DNA from: Glomus cerebriforme
Taxonomy: Eukaryota; Glomeromycota; Glomeromycetes; Glomerales; Glomeraceae
Direction: 5' to 3'
Assembly (NCBI GenBank): GCA_003550305.1
Contig: QKYT01000034.1
Location: forward strand, 218,125 to 282,124
Length of the DNA stretch: 64,000 bases
In this document: positions 11,299-23,493 of the stretch, piece by piece
Numbering within the stretch: the stretch's first letter is position 1
Layout of the letters: each line of letters opens with the position of its first letter
The notes under the pieces: model-generated
What the model was told of the DNA's origin: nothing
What the model saw: the letters and a program-made list of their open reading frames with translations, nothing else
Database searches by the model: none
Translations under genes and position numbers: made by a program

Positions 11299-12563
11299 TC
11301 AAAATTCCGTGTCTGCCAATTCAAAGGCCTCATTTAATAACTTAACGGCCTCTGAACCTTCATACATCCTGCAAAATGCATCCCAAAAAAGTTTGTCCTG
11401 TTCGGTCTCAGACAATACTTTCTGTGGCACATAGGGCAAGTTATCCAAATTTATATCGCTTATATCATACACGACTGGATCCTCCGGCAATAATGAGATA
11501 GCTTCCATCCCTTTACGAAATAAATCCCATACATTCTTTTTATGTTCATAACGTCTATCCTCTATGTCTTCATTTTTATCGACTTTTTCTTCAACATTGA
11601 CTCTTTGTTTGTTGACATTGACTCTTTCTTTAACGAGAACATCGCGATAAGATAATTTTGCAGTTGCGACTTCATCTTTGTTTACTATTCCTTTAACAAG
11701 AACGTCAGCAACATCTTTTTTGGCATTTTCTTTATCAAGAACATCGACTTCATAATTGATTTTTCCTTTAACGAGAAAAAAAAGTGTCAGGACAAATAAA
11801 ATATGTATAACGATATTTTGCCATTAAATGAAAAGATCTTAATAAAGAACCATAAATTTCAAAAAGCCATATACAGAAGAGAATTGTGGTAGCAATACCT
11901 ATTCTCTGCTTTTCATTTTCATTACGCAATGTATTATCATCGCTCATATAATCAGAGTCTGTAGGGTCCACAATACTATCATTATGGTCAGTAACCAAGT
12001 GGCCATTCAGTTTATCAATGGATCCAAATCGACGCGGAAATTTGCAGATTGGGCACTAAAACGTGAAAAAAATAAGGTCACTCAACACGATCATTAAGGC
12101 TGGTAGTCAAAAAAATTTTAAGACTACCTTAAATGGCTTCTGTTTTGCGTGTTTACGCAAATGCTCTGCAAAAATGTAATTATTAGTATTGTAGAATTAG
12201 AAACTACTTTGCATATTCTTTATACCTTTTAGCTTAATAATATCACTCTCCTGCCTTTGACACTCTTGCCATGGGCATTGAAAAAATCGGCATCCTCGAC
12301 GAAAAATTCTATCATAAGAAAAAATCAGAAAGAATTTTTTTTTTTTTTAAAAAAAAAAAATAATAATAATTTTTTGCTTTTAAAACCAATGGAAATAGCT
12401 TAACTCACTCTAATTTGGATATGTTAACGTCCTTGTGATCATTGTCAAAGTGAAATTCAAGTTCCTCCTGGGTATTAAAGCGCTGTTGTTTTAGGTGAGA
12501 ATCAGTCCGTTTACAGACAAATGGTGCTACTGGTTTAGACATAATATGTTCAAAAGAGTTCAT
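11299..12563 (-). CDS. C2H2 zinc-finger protein, 5 exons, 299 aa
   Basis: Exons (minus strand) are 12563-12409, 12308-12226, 12165-12128, 12055-11899 and 11765-11299; every junction phase agrees. Finger 1 is C63-x4-C68-x12-H81-x3-H85, split across exons 2 and 3. Finger 2 is C93-x2-C96-x14-H111-x4-H116 at the start of exon 4. Around residues 16-43 there is a worn finger-like segment keeping one Cys and late His residues. The C-terminal ~180 residues are acidic/lysine-rich with repeated VDVLDKE/VLVKERV-like phrases. The likely role is nuclear DNA or RNA binding; the target is unknown. The last acceptor is an unusual TTAAAG, so that junction is the least certain. An upstream ATG at 12563 was chosen over one seven codons later. 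Confidence 0.8.
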
Positions 12564-14244
12564 GTTTTATCAACAGATTCTTTTAAATCTGATGATGATT
12601 GGCTGATCACGTTGACCTGTATCACCAATGTTTGCTGCTTTTGAAAAGTTTTTTGACAATCGGACCAATAAAAATTTTATACTTTGTCATGCATGACTTA
12701 ATTTAGATCAGAATTATGGCTAACACTAGATTATCATTACTCTATATGGCATATATATTATGTAGATAATAAAGTAACTAAAGTCACTATCGTCAACACT
12801 TTTTTCACTCCACGTGACTTTTGATTTGTGTTACATAACGTCACATACTGTATATGATGATTTGTTTTAATTTTCTGTGATACATTCAGAATTTAAAATA
12901 TTTTTTTATTAAAAAACTTCATATGAAGTTGTAAACCCTGGCGAATCCCTAATTGTTTTAAACAAATCCCAAATGTGAAATATTATTGACTTTCATTTTT
13001 TTTGGTTTAGTTTTGAGTTGACTCGTCATGTAAGTTGCAAAGTTATGTTTTTCAAATTTGAAAAAGATATATTTATAATTTACATGTTAGTTGTATTAGT
13101 TTTTTATTTTATATACTTTTTTTTCATACATATATTTCACAACGTAAATTATAATATTTCAAACAAAATAAACCAGTTCCAGGATTAAGTGAATTGTTTA
13201 AATTTAATAGGTATTGAAAGAGTTAAATTTTAAATTTTGCTAAATTTGGGGTGGTTATTGATTTATGAATTTATGGGTGTTTTTGTAATAATAATAAATA
13301 TATGCATTATATATAGTACTTAGAAAATAAGTAATAGATATCATTACTTATCACGTAAAATAACTATTACGATTTTCTAATTATAAGCTAAAATAAGTTC
13401 AACTCATTTCACCTTTAAATCATTAATTATTTAAAATTTAAAATATATGATATCATTCTTATTATTAAAAATATTTGTTTATTATTTTTTTTTATTATTC
13501 TTCTTCATTCTGTTTCTTTGCTCATTTTCTTCGCGCTGGTTTTTTGTTTACACTAATGACTGATACAAATCGGGACCAGCAAAATTAACTATCCTTAATA
13601 ATAAAATTTGTATCAGATTTCCCTTTCGAATTTTAAAAAATAGGCCAACAGAATCGATTTTCGGTATCTTTTTACTGTAACTGTTCTGGATAAAAAGATA
13701 ATTTTTTCCACTTTGAAATTTTAACATTTATGCAAAATTTTACTATCAATTAAGTAAAAAATAGTCTTTTATACTTCAAACTTTAAAAATAATTTAAAAA
13801 ATAAATGCTTTTAATACATTTATTTTAAATTATGTCATGGGAGTGTACTTGACATTATTGATATTATTATACAATCAGTTAAATACTTTTCAGAGGTTTG
13901 CAATAATAAATACTGAAATTTTTTAAAGACGGAAAAATGAAATTAATTTCCTGGAGAATACGTATATTCAATCATTTGGCATAAAACAAGAAAATATCAA
14001 ACTCTTAATTCTCCTAATTGAATTCACAGTTTAAGAAACTTATTATATTAGTTTGTTGGTCAGTTGATTTGGTTCTTCTACACTTTAAAAAAAACCTCGC
14101 CGATCAAGGAAATCATGTGATTTGCAGACTATGCATATGTACTACGGTACTTACATGTGAATACTATAGTTTGTACTACAGTGCTTCTCAATTTTTTTTT
14201 TATTATAAAAAACACTACAGTATTTTGTTTTTTCTAATATCATA
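12564..14244. other. Spacer upstream of two divergent genes
   Basis: AT-rich spacer between the zinc-finger start (-) and the F-box start (+). It should hold both promoters. No conserved element was identified except a CACGTGAC word near 12812. Open frames here are shadows. Confidence 0.5.
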
Positions 14245-15912
14245 ATGTCATCAAAACTTCCACCTGAAATCTTGTCCGATATATTTTCTTCTCTTGAAAC
14301 AGATAACAATTCTTTATTTTCATGTTGTTTAGTTTCTCGTGAATGGTGTCCTCCAGCTATTTACTGGTTATGGAAACGTCCTTTTCATATTTGTCCATTG
14401 CCAAATGAAAAGTTATTAGTTAAAACTTGTATAAAATTATTATCAAATGATGTTTCCAATATGGATCTTATTCAAGATGTTCAATATGATGACACTAAAT
14501 TGCAACAACCACCTTTATTTGATTATGCAACATTCTTACAACATTTGAATTATCGTGAAATTTATGAAGCAGCTTGGCATTATTTAAATTATAAAAATGA
14601 TGATATAGATATTTATGATGAAGAAAAAAGATTATTTATGGATCAAGATATCGATGATATTGATACTAAATATTATGAATTTGATGGGAAAAATAATAAT
14701 TTTAATGAATATGATGAGCAAGATGATTCAGATTGGAATCATGAGAGTAGTAATATGAGTCATTGGTTGATCAATTCTAGAATCTTATTAATTACATCAA
14801 TGCTTTGTGAATTATTTTTGTCACATTCTAATAATATCATTAGTCTTAATCTTTGTACAAGTAATATGGAATGTGATATGGAATATGAAAATGTCATAGA
14901 TATCGAACGGATTAATAATATATTAAAACTTGAAAATGTATCTTCAAAATTGACGAATTTAAAAAAATTTGTGTGTGGTGGTTCATACAATTTGCAGTTA
15001 ATAATCGATACCATGATTAATATTTGTCATGATATTAAAATTCTTGAGGTAATTTTTGAAGATCATAAGATTTTGAATTATTCTTTTTCAAATTTAATCA
15101 AGGGTCAAGAAAATTTAGAAGAATTCAAATTTATACATATGGATAAACATGATATTAATAGAATTTTTAATGATTCTCTTTCAAATCAAGCTCATTCCTT
15201 AAGAATTCTATGTTTTGAGAGTTGCACATTTAATAATAGCATTCCATTTAAGGAAATGTCACTTTTACGAAATTTGGAAACATTGATATTAATCAATTGT
15301 AGGATTAGTAATGTTCAAGGTAGAAGTTTAGATTTTTCTTTTCCATCCTTAAAAAATTTACGAATTGAAACGAACGAATCCTTTCTGAAAGATGTAGAAA
15401 GATTAATTTCTCATTCAAATAATTTGGAAGAAATTGTTTTATTTAAAAGAAGTATATGTTTATCAACTATACTTGATATTATTGCAATTCATTGTTCTAA
15501 AATTAAAGTATTAGACGTATGCGTTGGTAATCATTGCATTCATCATGTCATTCCAATTTTTATTCAATGTCATCTACTTGAATCAATTAGACTTGAATTA
15601 AATGTTTTAGGTAGTGAAGAAACAATAGAAAGTTTGAATATTTTAGCAAAAAATATTCCTAGAAATCTTAATAATTTGTCTCTAATAGTAGATCTTAATT
15701 TCAAATATTTTAAAGAGTTTTTTACACAATTTGATGAAGTTTTAAAAATATATGGTTTTAATACATTTGATGATATAATTAGAGAAATTGATGAAATTGA
15801 TGAAATTGATGAGTATATAGAAAGAGCAAGACATGTTCAAATGAAAAATAGTAAGGATGGTAAACTATGTTGGATTGTATTGAAAGAAACTGCGCCATCA
15901 TTTATTTGGTAA
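14245..15912 (+). CDS. F-box protein with LRR-like body, 555 aa
   Basis: Single-exon gene. Residues 4-47 form an F-box: LPPEILSDIFSSL, then a CCLVSREW core and a W-LWKRPF end. F-boxes dock substrate receptors to Skp1 in SCF ubiquitin ligases. The rest (about 180-510) has regularly spaced LxxLxL segments with Asn/Cys, as in leucine-rich repeats, and is the presumed substrate-binding part. Residues ~100-170 are Asp/Glu/Asn-rich and probably disordered. Near residue 515 a short EID unit is repeated (EIDEIDEIDE), from a GATGAAATT-type DNA repeat at about 15783-15815. Such F-box genes occur in large families in mycorrhizal fungi; the substrate is unknown. Confidence 0.88.
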   Translation: MSSKLPPEILSDIFSSLETDNNSLFSCCLVSREWCPPAIYWLWKRPFHICPLPNEKLLVKTCIKLLSNDVSNMDLIQDVQYDDTKLQQPPLFDYATFLQHLNYREIYEAAWHYLNYKNDDIDIYDEEKRLFMDQDIDDIDTKYYEFDGKNNNFNEYDEQDDSDWNHESSNMSHWLINSRILLITSMLCELFLSHSNNIISLNLCTSNMECDMEYENVIDIERINNILKLENVSSKLTNLKKFVCGGSYNLQLIIDTMINICHDIKILEVIFEDHKILNYSFSNLIKGQENLEEFKFIHMDKHDINRIFNDSLSNQAHSLRILCFESCTFNNSIPFKEMSLLRNLETLILINCRISNVQGRSLDFSFPSLKNLRIETNESFLKDVERLISHSNNLEEIVLFKRSICLSTILDIIAIHCSKIKVLDVCVGNHCIHHVIPIFIQCHLLESIRLELNVLGSEETIESLNILAKNIPRNLNNLSLIVDLNFKYFKEFFTQFDEVLKIYGFNTFDDIIREIDEIDEIDEYIERARHVQMKNSKDGKLCWIVLKETAPSFIW

Positions 15913-17045
15913 CCAAACAGCTCCTCGCGAATGTTAGGCATTTGTATACATATGATGAATTCGATCTAATAAAGTCTCTATCATTTTATGTATACCCTGG
16001 GTGTAAATCTTTATCCTAGACCCTGGGGATGTAGGCTTTTATCCTGTACCTCCTCTAAATTTGATTCAATGTAAACCAAAAATGTTTTATATTTTGAATG
16101 TTATACTATAAAATTATATAATTATGATTGTAAATATTTTAAAATTATTAAAATTTGAGAGTTGGCACGTAGAGTACCAGAATAAACCCTCCCCACTCTA
16201 ATATACCTTAAGTTCGGTTTCGTCCAGGAGTCCGGCGTTCTAAAAGTAAGAAAAACGTTAAAGAAACGTTAGTATATAGTCAATTTAAAATATAACATTG
16301 AAAAAATAATTCAAGTATTTTTTTTTTTTTTTTTTTTTTTGTGGTAAACTTTCAAATATTTTTTGGAAATAGAATAAATAATAATATCAATAAAATAATA
16401 TTGCCTGCGCAGAGGTTTTTTTTTACGAGTTGAGGATGTGATTATATGAGAAATTTGCAACTGGAGATTATCACGGAATATAATTTTAGCATCTGGACCT
16501 GCCAATGTGAGAATGTGATACAAAATAATGAAATGTTACGTAACCAGGGCAAATTGTTGATCAATTTATTGAATTATCAGATCTGTGCTGCGTATATAAT
16601 GCTGGTCAAGTTAATTCAAGGTAAATTTTGCATCTGTGCCACGAAAATGTAACAGTTTATGTTGTAATCCATTCGGGAATTTAAATGAACCTTCCATGGA
16701 ATGTGATACATTATTACATTAAAAGATAATTTTTATTTCAAAAGTGGAAATAACAAAATTATACAGAAAATCTCACGCGTTATAATAAAGAGTTAATGTA
16801 AATTAGGTATTTCATTTTACTAATTTGTTAATTACTTCAATCGTAGAACCGTAATTTGACTATTTAAAGCAGTTTTGGTTGATTAAAGATTATACTTTAA
16901 CGTAATTACGTTTCACAATTCACACAAATTTATCGGATATTTCAGCATACTTTGTATATAAATGTCCACCAAAATTCATATGGACTTAATTTTCTCTTTT
17001 TCATTTCTCCCTTTTTAACTTGCACGTCAAAATTCTTACATAAAA
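15913..17045. other. 3' flank of the F-box gene and spacer
   Basis: Contains an AATAAAG-type motif near 15970 that could serve polyadenylation, a run of 23 T (16318-16340) and overlapping short frames on both strands at 16311-16652 that I do not believe. A TATATAAA box near 16957 lies about 90 bp before the ATG at 17046. Confidence 0.45.
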
Positions 17046-18158
17046 ATGTCGTTAAAAAATCTTAGGAATTTACACGACTTTTCTAGTAATCTTAGTCTAC
17101 GTAAACGTCGAAATCAACGATGGCTTCACCGTTACGGACGTGGAATTATTAATAAATGCACAGAAGACTTGTTGCAACAGATACATTAAATCGGATTGTA
17201 TAATTACCTTTACAAACATCAAATGATCCAGCCACGCATCAATTTTTTAATGGATCTCCTTTCTTTTAATGATACGATAAAGATTAATAATAGAAATTTA
17301 GTAAAGTATGTTCTTTATATTTTTCTTTCATATATTGTATATTTTACAACTAGATTTACATTCTTAATTTAATTCGCATTAATTTATTATTATTATTTTT
17401 TTTTTGTTATGTAGATTAATCTTTACATCTCGCGAATCTCGCGAAGTGATCGTCATTAAATTGATCATCCTTATAATATATTTATTATTCCGATTTTTTA
17501 TCGATTTTTTGTATTTTGGAACAATGTATGAAATAGGAAATTAAATGAAAGGGAATACGCAGTAAACATTTTTTTAACCTTTTCCCTATTCTATTGAACT
17601 TTGCTCTATTATTGGTTTTATTTCGTTTTTGCTAAATTATTTTTAATATGGAGAAATAAATTTAGGATACTGTAAAAAAATAACTTGAACATGTAAAATA
17701 TAAAGTTTAATAAACTTCAAATGGAACTCAAAGTATATTCTAAATTAAACGTAGAAAAAAACGATGCTGCTGTTATTTTTACGTAAGAGTTAAAAAAGAT
17801 AAGCATATATTAACTTTCTTTTTCTGTCTTTAATTTAATAGAAGACAACTGTCTATTGACGATGGTTTCGATAGTGGTTGTAGAATGATTCGTGGATCTT
17901 GGAACGGTTTAACATGATAGATAGATAATTAACTTAATGTGTAAATGATATCTATGGATTTAAGATGAGAAAGAAGGGAATTAATTATTTTATCGCTTTT
18001 CTTAAAAATTATTTTATTTAATTTTTTCTATTATAGTAAATACAGAAATTAACATAACACTACCAAGTGATGTTAACGTAAATACTGGTACGAGTAATGG
18101 TCATTATAGAGAGAGAGGCAGAGGAAAGTTTATAGAAATTGTTGTGTACGTTAGTTAG
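17046..18158 (+). other. Possible multi-exon gene, structure unresolved
   Basis: Several protein-like open stretches lie on the plus strand with plausible splice sites: 17046-17189 (47 codons, Arg/Lys-rich, preceded by a TATA-like box), an overlapping frame reading VNVEINDGFTVTDVELL to about 17223, one from 17224 to a GTAAAG donor near 17301, one after TTAATAG at 17841 (IDDGFDSGCRMIRGSWNG) and one after ATTATAG near 18039 (ITLPSDVNVNTGTSNGHY), ending at 18158. I could not join them in consistent phase. It may be a real small gene, a decayed gene or chance. Confidence 0.3.
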
Positions 18159-19775
18159 GTACGATAGAGGGATATTTTTTAATTAGATTATATTTTTGAA
18201 AAGAAATTTACAATGATTTTGGGAATTTTTTTTTTTAATATTTCGATCAAATTGAATTTACAAATTATCAATAATAAAAACCTTTTGTAATATTTTACAT
18301 CAAAGTATTATTCTAATAATATTTAATTTAAATAATTTTAAATTTTTCAGTCGATGAGATAAAAAAGAATATACAGTATATATTACTCATGTTTTCATCT
18401 TGTAGGCAATCCACAATTCCATCATTAGTATAGCAATGTACCATTTGTAACCAAAGCAACATACTTATTATACGTATTGCAAATTCTCTATTTTGACTTT
18501 GTGTAAGTGTTGTGAATGTGAATTCTTCTACTTTTGATGATTTAATTTAATAGCGTATGTGAGTATAATATTAATCAACTTGATAATGAATATGACTATG
18601 AATTAGATGTGATTCTGGAAGTCAAAATGTGATAATATTAATTTTTTTTTCGGAATCACTAATTAATTCCAGCCAAATCGGCTCCAAAACACTTGAATAT
18701 ATTATATAAACGAATAGTACAATTAATTTCCAAAAAAAAAACGTAATCATCTCCATTGTCTAGAACCAACCAAATATTAGCATTAATGATAAATTTTCAG
18801 ACATATGAAAAGAGTATTATAAATATAAAGCTGCAAGAAGTTCACTATATTACAAAGCTAATAATAAAATAAGTAAGGAGTTAAAAAGTCAAATAACCAA
18901 TAACGCAAATTCACAAAAAGTAATGCATAAGTAAGATCCCAAGTAGCCAAAGATAATTAGAAATAATACTGATTTAAGTAAACTCATCACCTCTCGGACA
19001 TCATAGAAATATATTAAATAAAGGTTAAAAAAAGTAAAGCATATATAAGAAATCAAACTTCAAAAACAAATCAACGCATAAAATATTAAAATATTCATCA
19101 AAGGGAAATTTTACCCAAGTGGACAGAATCTCCATACCATAAACTAAAGAATTCCCTGGATCAGTAATGCATTTTTAGTATAAAGTCATGGTACTATATA
19201 GAACTATCGTTAATTAAGCAATAACCTTACTCTCAATTTCTCTAACGTTCAATAAACGACCCCACAAGTATTAACCTCTAGTCTTTTGGTAAAAGAAACT
19301 TCCCGTTTCGTTTGTTGGTCGATAAAATGTGGACGATTATCGATAGATTATCAAAAATTTAATGAATATCATGTGATGAATTTCACGCAAACAATATATA
19401 TAAAATGTGTAGCTCGATCACGTGACATTATAAAATATATCAGAATATAGTTTCACAATAGATGACGGACCTTGCATTAATTGACGTCGTTGTTTATTGT
19501 TTTACTAATAATATCTGAGAACAAAAAAAACAATCTTTTATTGAATGTAACATACAAATATGATAACAATGAATTGGTGTCATGTGCCATTACTAACAAC
19601 CACACAACATCAGAATATCGGAAAATTTGTTTTTAGCTTATTATATAATTAACATCCAATTTGTAATTGCGAGTTCTTAAAAGCATGATCATAAATTTAA
19701 AATCAGAATTATTCATACGGTATATAAAATCTAGTATACGAGTGAGTACACGACGGAAGAATTAAACAAGAGAAC
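18159..19775. other. AT-rich spacer
   Basis: No supported gene on either strand. TCACGTGA occurs at 19418-19425. Confidence 0.5.
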
Positions 19776-20120
19776 TTACTTGTGACTTCTTCCTATAAAC
19801 GATAATACGAATTTTTAATAAATATTACAAATACAGTAAATTTGGAAGAATTTAACCACTTACTATTATTTTTCCTAATGAGTCTGCGGTATCTTCTTTC
19901 ACATTCCAAAGCGTTGCGTGATCCTAGTAAAGTTGCTACTTGTTCCCAGTTTTCACCAAATTCATTTACGTATGAGATAAGTTTTCGAGTTTCCTATAAA
20001 TATTAAAAAATTTTATCATTTATATAAACAATTAATATAAAACATTTTATAAGCACATATATGTGTGTGTACATTGCGGGACCAATGCAGTAAAGGAAGA
20101 TGATGCTGTTGCCGACGCAT
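19776..20120 (-). CDS. Very small Myb/SANT-like DNA-binding protein, ~64 aa
   Basis: Exons (minus strand) are 20120-20073, 19993-19864 and 19792-19776; phases agree. The product is essentially one Myb/SANT repeat: HWS at the end of exon 1, then ETRKLISYVNEFGENWEQVA with the second Trp, a turn LLGSRNALECERRYRRL for the recognition helix, and a basic tail. The spacing of the two Trp residues and the C-x2-R-Y ending fit Myb repeats. The exon 1/2 junction falls inside the repeat and restores the W-S-x2-E pattern, which supports it. The last exon is short and also contains a strong donor (AAGTAAGT), so the C-terminus could differ. No further upstream repeat was found. Presumably nuclear; target unknown. 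Confidence 0.65.
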
Positions 20121-21366
20121 CAGTGACAGTAAATACTTTTTGTCAAAAAAAAAAGACTATTTTTTGCAAAGTATGGAAAAAATACCGTCTTTAAATAGGT
20201 AATTCAACTATTATAAAGTAATAAGAAAAGCATAATCAAAAATTTTCTATCCAATTAGTACTGTATTAGTAGGTACTGTAACTTGAATACACGAGATACA
20301 GTGTGATTTGTTTGTTTACAAATTAATCGTAAGCAAGTTAATCTTATGACTGATTGTTTCTTGATGATAATGGATGATAATGAAATATCAAAAATGGTTT
20401 ATTATCTAATCCAAAGAAAAGTTTATCAATCATTCATCTCAATTTACCATATTCAGCGAATGGAGATTTATAATACATTTTTCTACATGTGATAGTTATC
20501 TGTTATATCATGTGGTTTATTATGACCTCATCGACACATTACATATAACTCTTATACCTAAATTAATATTGGACGTTGTATTACTTTTTTCCCAACTTTT
20601 CCGCTTTTGGACCATGCATTGTTTAAACTTTTTTGTTTTATATCCTGACGCAATCGACATCTGACGCACAACATATTAATGAAATAAAAAATGTTTAATT
20701 TGTCAAAGCATGTTCCACCGGTTAATCCCTTCTTTGCGCTTTGACGTTTGTAAAACGATCTTTAACGAGATTTAAATTATATTTAGATAATATCACTTGA
20801 AAGTATGGCATATTACACGACAATAAAATTTAATTTAATTAAAATTGATGTGTATTTCATTGGTTCCACCTCGTTGAATAATTCGTTGACAATAAATTAT
20901 TTTAATTATTATTAATTTCCAGAAATTAGATAATCTAATCATTCAGACTAAAGTTTTTATATTATTTTGAAAACCAGTCTTGTGGTACAAAAATTTAAAA
21001 AAAATTCTATTTATAACTGATATAAAATGAATCTATTTTCGGCTCAAAAAAAATATTTTTTATTGACTGCATTTTTGATTTTGACCGGAATTTGTTAAAT
21101 AAAACTGCGACACATCATCTTCATCAGTACGGACTTATGTACTGTAATGCTGTTATACTATATATTGCTATGTAACAAACGTTATTCATAACATGCGTAT
21201 CTTGTACATCATTACTTCCAAATTTTAAGACAAATTAAGAAAAATTTAAAATGATATCTCCTTTCGTTCTACTTTCTATTTCTCACACAAAATCTCATTT
21301 TTTTTGTTAGTTTAGACTTTTTATATTGATTATTATTATGTTGTAATATTTTATAATATAACGAAC

Positions 21367-21368
<2 letters not shown>
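20121..21368. other. Divergent spacer between the Myb-like gene and GDT1
   Basis: AT-rich with no supported gene. It should contain both promoters. It ends in a long poly-T run. Confidence 0.5.

Positions 21369-21441
<73 letters not shown>
21369..21441. repeat. Homopolymer run of 73 T
   Basis: An unbroken poly-T run followed by G, TTTTA and a short TA microsatellite, ending 83 bp before the GDT1 start codon. Poly(dA:dT) tracts exclude nucleosomes and are common in fungal promoters, but this length is also where assemblies are least reliable. Confidence 0.85.
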
Positions 21442-21442
<1 letters not shown>

Positions 21443-21524
21443 TTTTATATATATATATATATTATACACTGTATATTCGATTCGAAAAAAAAATAATTTT
21501 TTTAAATATTTTACAATCACAAAA

Positions 21525-22830
21525 ATGATATTTCGATACTTATTCACATGGAAGTCATTTTTGATTTTCTTTTTCTTTTTATTTATCTTTTCAAATACAT
21601 TTATTATTGCTGACGATTCTAATGAACTTCAAGCTGATAAAAAAAGAGATACTTCGCCAGAAACTACAGATTCTAATAATATTTCTAACAACGCCGAGGT
21701 ATTATTTTAAAAAATTTTTTTCTTCTTCCGGAAAAAAGCTGTATCTTAAATAAATAAAAAATTTATTAATTTTAGGCGGAATTATATAAACTTGAAGCGG
21801 AAGATCCTGAACTTGTTGGTTCTGTACTTGATATAAATATTAAAGAAGCCAATAAAATTCAGGAAGGAATTAAACCAAGCATACCAATTATTGATGTAGA
21901 AGATAAAAAAACTTTATTTCTCAGTGCAATGATGATTGCTGTATCAGAAATAGGAGATAAAACTTTTTTTATCGCGGCTATAATGGCAATGAAAAATTCT
22001 AGATTTATAGTATTTTCAGCTGCTTTTAGTTCATTAATGCTAATGTCGATTCTCTCAGCTGCTTTAGGTTACGCTGTACCAAATTTAATTCCTCATTATT
22101 ATACAAATTATCTTGCTTCATTTTTATTTTTATTTTTTGGTCTTAAAATGGCATATGAAAGTTATTATATGTCGGGTGAAGAAGCTGAACATGAAATAGA
22201 AGAAATAACTTCTGAATTAAATGAAAAAGATGATGTTGAACGTATTGAATCAGCTGAAACTGGTGGTGTGACTGATGAAATAAACCATTCGGGTTTTAAA
22301 GAAGGATTAGTTAATTTATGTCAATTTTTATTTTCTCCTGTTTTTGTTCAAACTTTTATACTCACATTCTTAGCAGAATGGGGTGATCGTTCTCAAATTG
22401 CAACAATTGCATTGGCTGCTGCTCAGGTAATTATTTATTATTCATTTTTATTTATTTAATTATCATCATCATCATCATTATTATTATAATTAATTTAATT
22501 ACGGTTTACTAATCGATCGATTTTTATCCAACATAGAATGTTTACTTTGTAACATTGGGTGTTATTCTTGGTCATAGTTTTTGTACAGGTCTTGCTGTTA
22601 TCGGGGGAAGATTTTTGGCAGCAAAAATTTCTGTTAAAACAGGTATTAAAAAAAAAATTTTTTCTAATTATTTTTATATTTGATAAATGTGATTTTTTAT
22701 TAGTAGTACAACCTTACTAATTTTTAATAATTTTAATTTTCTTTTAATTAAAGTTACAATTATTGGTTCAGTTCTTTTCTTATCATTTTCAATTTTATAT
22801 CTATATGAGGCAATAACTGGAATTAATTGA
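21525..22830 (+). CDS. GDT1: GDT1/TMEM165-type cation exchanger of the secretory pathway, 335 aa
   Basis: Exons are 21525-21698, 21776-22426, 22537-22642 and 22754-22830; phases agree. The family (UPF0016) moves Mn2+/Ca2+ against H+ in Golgi membranes and supports glycosylation. A hydrophobic N-terminal segment (residues ~9-30) looks like a signal peptide. Two copies of the family signature E-x-G-D-(K/R)-(T/S) are present: SEIGDKTF with E116, G118, D119 and AEWGDRSQ with E259, G261, D262. They sit at the starts of the two three-helix halves. An acidic loop (~200-235) separates the halves, as in yeast Gdt1. The last exon encodes the final helix and stops soon after, which is usual for the family. 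The start was chosen because it begins the signal-peptide-like segment. Confidence 0.94.
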
Positions 22831-23493
22831 GATTTAGTAGTAATGAAATAGTAATGATAATTAGTTAAAAGTTTATTTTATTTTATTCTTCATAATAAAT
22901 ATTTGATTAATGAATAGTACATCAAATATTTGGTTTTTAATTATATAAGTAATTTAAGTAATTTTGATCTTTTTTAAAAAAGTTTAACATTTTGATAAAA
23001 AAATCCAATCATCATACGATATAGATTTATTATTTCTTTTTAGTAAATAGAATATAAAAAAAAAAAAAAAGAATAACATTACTCAGTTATTAATGATAAT
23101 TTTATAATAAAAACTATAATAATTATAACGTTTATTTGAACCAGATTTAATAAAAGTATTCCTTACCTAATTCAGTATAATTTAACAAAAGTTTACTATT
23201 GAAGGTTTTATTTAATCAGTTCAGAATTATTGTCGGTTTACTGATTCTGATAAATAGAAGGCAACTTTTAAATTAATAACTTGTGCATTATTAAAATTTA
23301 AGTAATGTCATAAACATAAATTGATTAAGAAACATGTAACATCTTAGTTTTTTTTTTGAAAAAATCCAAAGTATTACTTTATTAATGTTGAAATATAAAT
23401 TGTTTTTCTCTTTTTAAAAAAAAGCGTTCTGTTACATGAAAGAGGTAATTATTTGGTGTATGATTCAAAGTTATTACGATTCACCCCAATAAT
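22831..23493. other. Convergent 3' spacer between GDT1 and POP1
   Basis: AT-rich sequence holding both 3' untranslated regions. Several AATAAA-like words are present; none can be singled out as the polyadenylation signal. Confidence 0.5.

Noticed and set aside
14018..14245. 75-codon frame just before the F-box gene
   Set aside because: Hydrophobic, low-complexity composition and no intact start context; ends exactly at the F-box start by chance.
14760..15014. Minus-strand frame inside the F-box gene
   Set aside because: Antisense shadow with no features; the sense frame is clearly coding.
16311..16652. Overlapping frames on both strands
   Set aside because: One runs through a poly-T tract, neither has splice partners or a recognisable domain.
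21269..21547. Lysine-only frame on the minus strand
   Set aside because: Product of the 73-base poly-T run.
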